From NCBI GenBank assembly GCA_965369325.1, contig CBDUQI010000283.1:1-6304 (forward strand): 6,304 nucleotides of DNA, in the 5' to 3' direction. The notes below the pieces were generated by a model. That model did not search any database. It saw nothing but the letters and a program-made list of their open reading frames with translations, and had not been told where the DNA came from. Position numbers and translations under genes: made by a program. Source of the stretch: CBDUQI01 sp965369325. Its GTDB lineage: Bacteria; Pseudomonadota; Gammaproteobacteria; Steroidobacterales; JBCBZW01. Position 1 is the first letter of the stretch; the number at the start of each line of letters is the position of its first letter. Positions 4,756 to 6,304 of the stretch are shown here, piece by piece.

Positions 4756-6304
4756 TACTCGACCAGTCTAACCCGATCCAGATAGAACTCAAATTCACCA
4801 CTGCCCGGGCCGGCGACAATTGCCAGCCCGCCGAAGGTGCTGGCGTCAAAGCCGGCGAAGTCAGCAAGCGCCAGCGAGATGGTCTGCCAGGTCTCGGTCA
4901 CCTCGAATTCCAAGGTTGGTGGTGCGCCCGCTGCCCCGGCGTTGAAGAGCATAGTGCGGTAAGTGCCGGGCGTGCCGCGAATGGCAAATTGCAGCCGCGT
5001 GTACCGAGTGAGTTCGCGCGGGGCAGGTGAGTCGGATTGCTCGCCGAGGTAGGCACCGGCCCACGGTGCGAAGAATCCGCTACGGACTTGGGCGCTCACT
5101 CGCAATGCGCCAGCGGCACCATCCGCGCCGGCGTCAACGCGCTCGACGTTGGCGGTGGAATTTCCGCGTGCCAATCCATCATCGGTAGCGACCCAGAAGA
5201 GCTCGTCGGGACCGGCCAGCGTGCTCTCAAAGTCGCTGAGCTGCGGGCTCGACAACGGTGGCGCGGTAATCCCCGACTGGGCTTCGCGCGCCACCGCGTA
5301 GCCGTTCTTGAAAATGTGGGTGATCGCGCGGGTGGCCTGGATGTCCTGCAGTGGATCGCCTTCGACCAGAAGCAAGTCAGCGCGGGCCCCAACCGCGATT
5401 ACCCCGCGATCGTTCATTCCGAAGGCCGCTGCCGGTGTACTGGTCGCGGTCTGCAAGGCGGCAAGCGGAGGCAGGCCAGCGGCGGTGAGTAATGCCATCT
5501 CCTGATGCAGGCTCGCACCGAATGCCGTGCCGGGATTGGGTGCATCAGATCCGGCCAGGACAGGGACGCCCGCCTGGTGGAGTGTGTAGGTGTTGTTCGA
5601 ACCGAGCTCAAGGTCGAAACCGGGTACGCCGCTGCTAAGTGATCGGGACAACATCTGTATTTGGGTGGAATCCAAAAAAGGTGAGAGACGGGCGTCTTCC
5701 GCCAGCTCCGCTCCGTGAGTCTCGCCGGAGGCTGAGGCGAGCACAGAGAGGGTGGGGATGACAAACACGCCACTCTCGAGCGCCTGTTGCACGAACGCAT
5801 CGGTGATCGGTTCATCGGCAAACACGTGGACGAAACCATCGACCCCAGCGTCCATCAGATCCAGTGCGGCCTGCTGCGTGCCTATATGCGCAACCGCCTG
5901 AAGCCCGCGCGCGTGAGCCGCGTCGATCACGGCGCTGGCAGTCGACAGATCCAGCGACGGGATTCGGTTCTGACCGGGGATGTAGACCAGCTTAATGAAC
6001 TCGGAGCCTTCTGCCTGGCGTTTCGCCACCCACGCATCGGCCTCCTGCGCGTTGCTCAACGGTTCCACAGGAACGCCAAACTGGGTGCCGTGACCACCGT
6101 CGGCAGTTGCCAGCATGCCGGCGCTGAACAGGTCGGCGCGCTTCATCCGTATAAACCTCTCTCTGGGGCTGATCAGGGCGGGCAGGGTGGCCGCATCCGA
6201 GAACATATCGATGCTAGCGGTGACCCCGAAACGCAGGCTGGTCGCCAACGCATCGCCGTAGTTGTGGATGTGTGCGTCGATGAGCCCGGGCAATAGTGTA
6301 TGCC
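4755..6304 (-). CDS. Amidohydrolase fused to a CIA30-like domain (5' end outside window)
   Basis: Predicted metal-dependent hydrolase of the imidazolonepropionase/prolidase-like amidohydrolase branch. The start lies beyond the right edge: the frame stays open to 6304 and already shows HTLLPGLIDAHIH, which is normally preceded by about 60-80 residues. Counting from the Leu codon at 6293-6291 as residue 1, metal or catalytic landmarks are H8/H10, K101 (EFIKLVY, possible carboxylated lysine), H136, H156 and D250 (LAGSDAPNPG). The domain closes with GVIAVGARADLLLVEGDP (297-314). Residues about 350-512 form a second domain, with SDFES, GAYLG, LQFAIRG and W469 with TISLALADFAGFDAS. It ends EFEFYLDRVRLVE. 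This matches the CIA30 jelly-roll fold, a possible ligand-binding module. Substrate and cell location are unknown because the N-terminus is missing. It is first of the visible operon genes, and its TAA overlaps the kinase ATG by one base. Confidence 0.9.
   Translation of the reverse strand, partial: HTLLPGLIDAHIHNYGDALATSLRFGVTASIDMFSDAATLPALISPRERFIRMKRADLFSAGMLATADGGHGTQFGVPVEPLSNAQEADAWVAKRQAEGSEFIKLVYIPGQNRIPSLDLSTASAVIDAAHARGLQAVAHIGTQQAALDLMDAGVDGFVHVFADEPITDAFVQQALESGVFVIPTLSVLASASGETHGAELAEDARLSPFLDSTQIQMLSRSLSSGVPGFDLELGSNNTYTLHQAGVPVLAGSDAPNPGTAFGASLHQEMALLTAAGLPPLAALQTATSTPAAAFGMNDRGVIAVGARADLLLVEGDPLQDIQATRAITHIFKNGYAVAREAQSGITAPPLSSPQLSDFESTLAGPDELFWVATDDGLARGNSTANVERVDAGADGAAGALRVSAQVRSGFFAPWAGAYLGEQSDSPAPRELTRYTRLQFAIRGTPGTYRTMLFNAGAAGAPPTLEFEVTETWQTISLALADFAGFDASTFGGLAIVAGPGSGEFEFYLDRVRLVE

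Noticed and set aside
3703..4785. 360-codon open frame on the + strand
   Set aside because: It is almost exactly antisense to the histidine kinase, whose motifs are unmistakable. The long antisense frame is a by-product of GC-rich codon use.
6291..6293. TTG as the start codon of the right-hand amidohydrolase
   Set aside because: The frame stays open to the window edge and the preceding codons give HTL, continuing the conserved HTLLPGLIDAHIH motif. The true start is therefore outside the window.

Overview
The window reads as a GC-rich (roughly 60%) proteobacterial chromosome segment, most likely from a gammaproteobacterium. The pointers are an exported YtcJ-type amidohydrolase, an amidohydrolase with a CIA30-like C-terminal domain, and a DesK/DesR-like two-component pair. 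The assignment is inferred from protein character only; no rRNA, tRNA or marker gene is present. I see no mobile element, CRISPR array or RNA gene.

Layout, left to right. Positions 1-609 (+) hold the decayed 3' part of a classical sensor histidine kinase. HisKA-helix and HATPase motifs are still legible, but they are scattered over several frames and interrupted by stops. After a 105-bp gap comes a complete exported amidohydrolase of the Amidohydro_3/YtcJ type (715-2433, +), followed by an intrinsic terminator at 2444-2468. Everything to the right is on the minus strand. A small three-helix membrane protein (2423-2749) overlaps the end of the + gene by 11 bp. Its own short upstream region has a good sigma70-like promoter, and a perfect 17-bp palindrome (2808-2824) touches the -35 box. 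About 240 bp without a convincing gene follows. The last block is a tight three-gene operon read right to left: an amidohydrolase-CIA30 fusion (4755-6304, 5' end outside the window), a DesK-like histidine kinase (3667-4755) and a DesR-like NarL/FixJ response regulator (3065-3670). These junctions overlap as TAATG (1 nt) and ATGA (4 nt).

How the genes may work together (inference). The enzyme, kinase and regulator are very probably translated from one mRNA by coupling, so the kinase pair probably responds to, or controls, something related to the amidohydrolase or the envelope. The small membrane protein is the nearest downstream candidate target, and the palindrome at its promoter is a testable binding site for the response regulator or another factor. 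The two amidohydrolases belong to different subfamilies and are not recent duplicates. The kinase remnant at the left edge is of a different class from the intact kinase and is not its copy.
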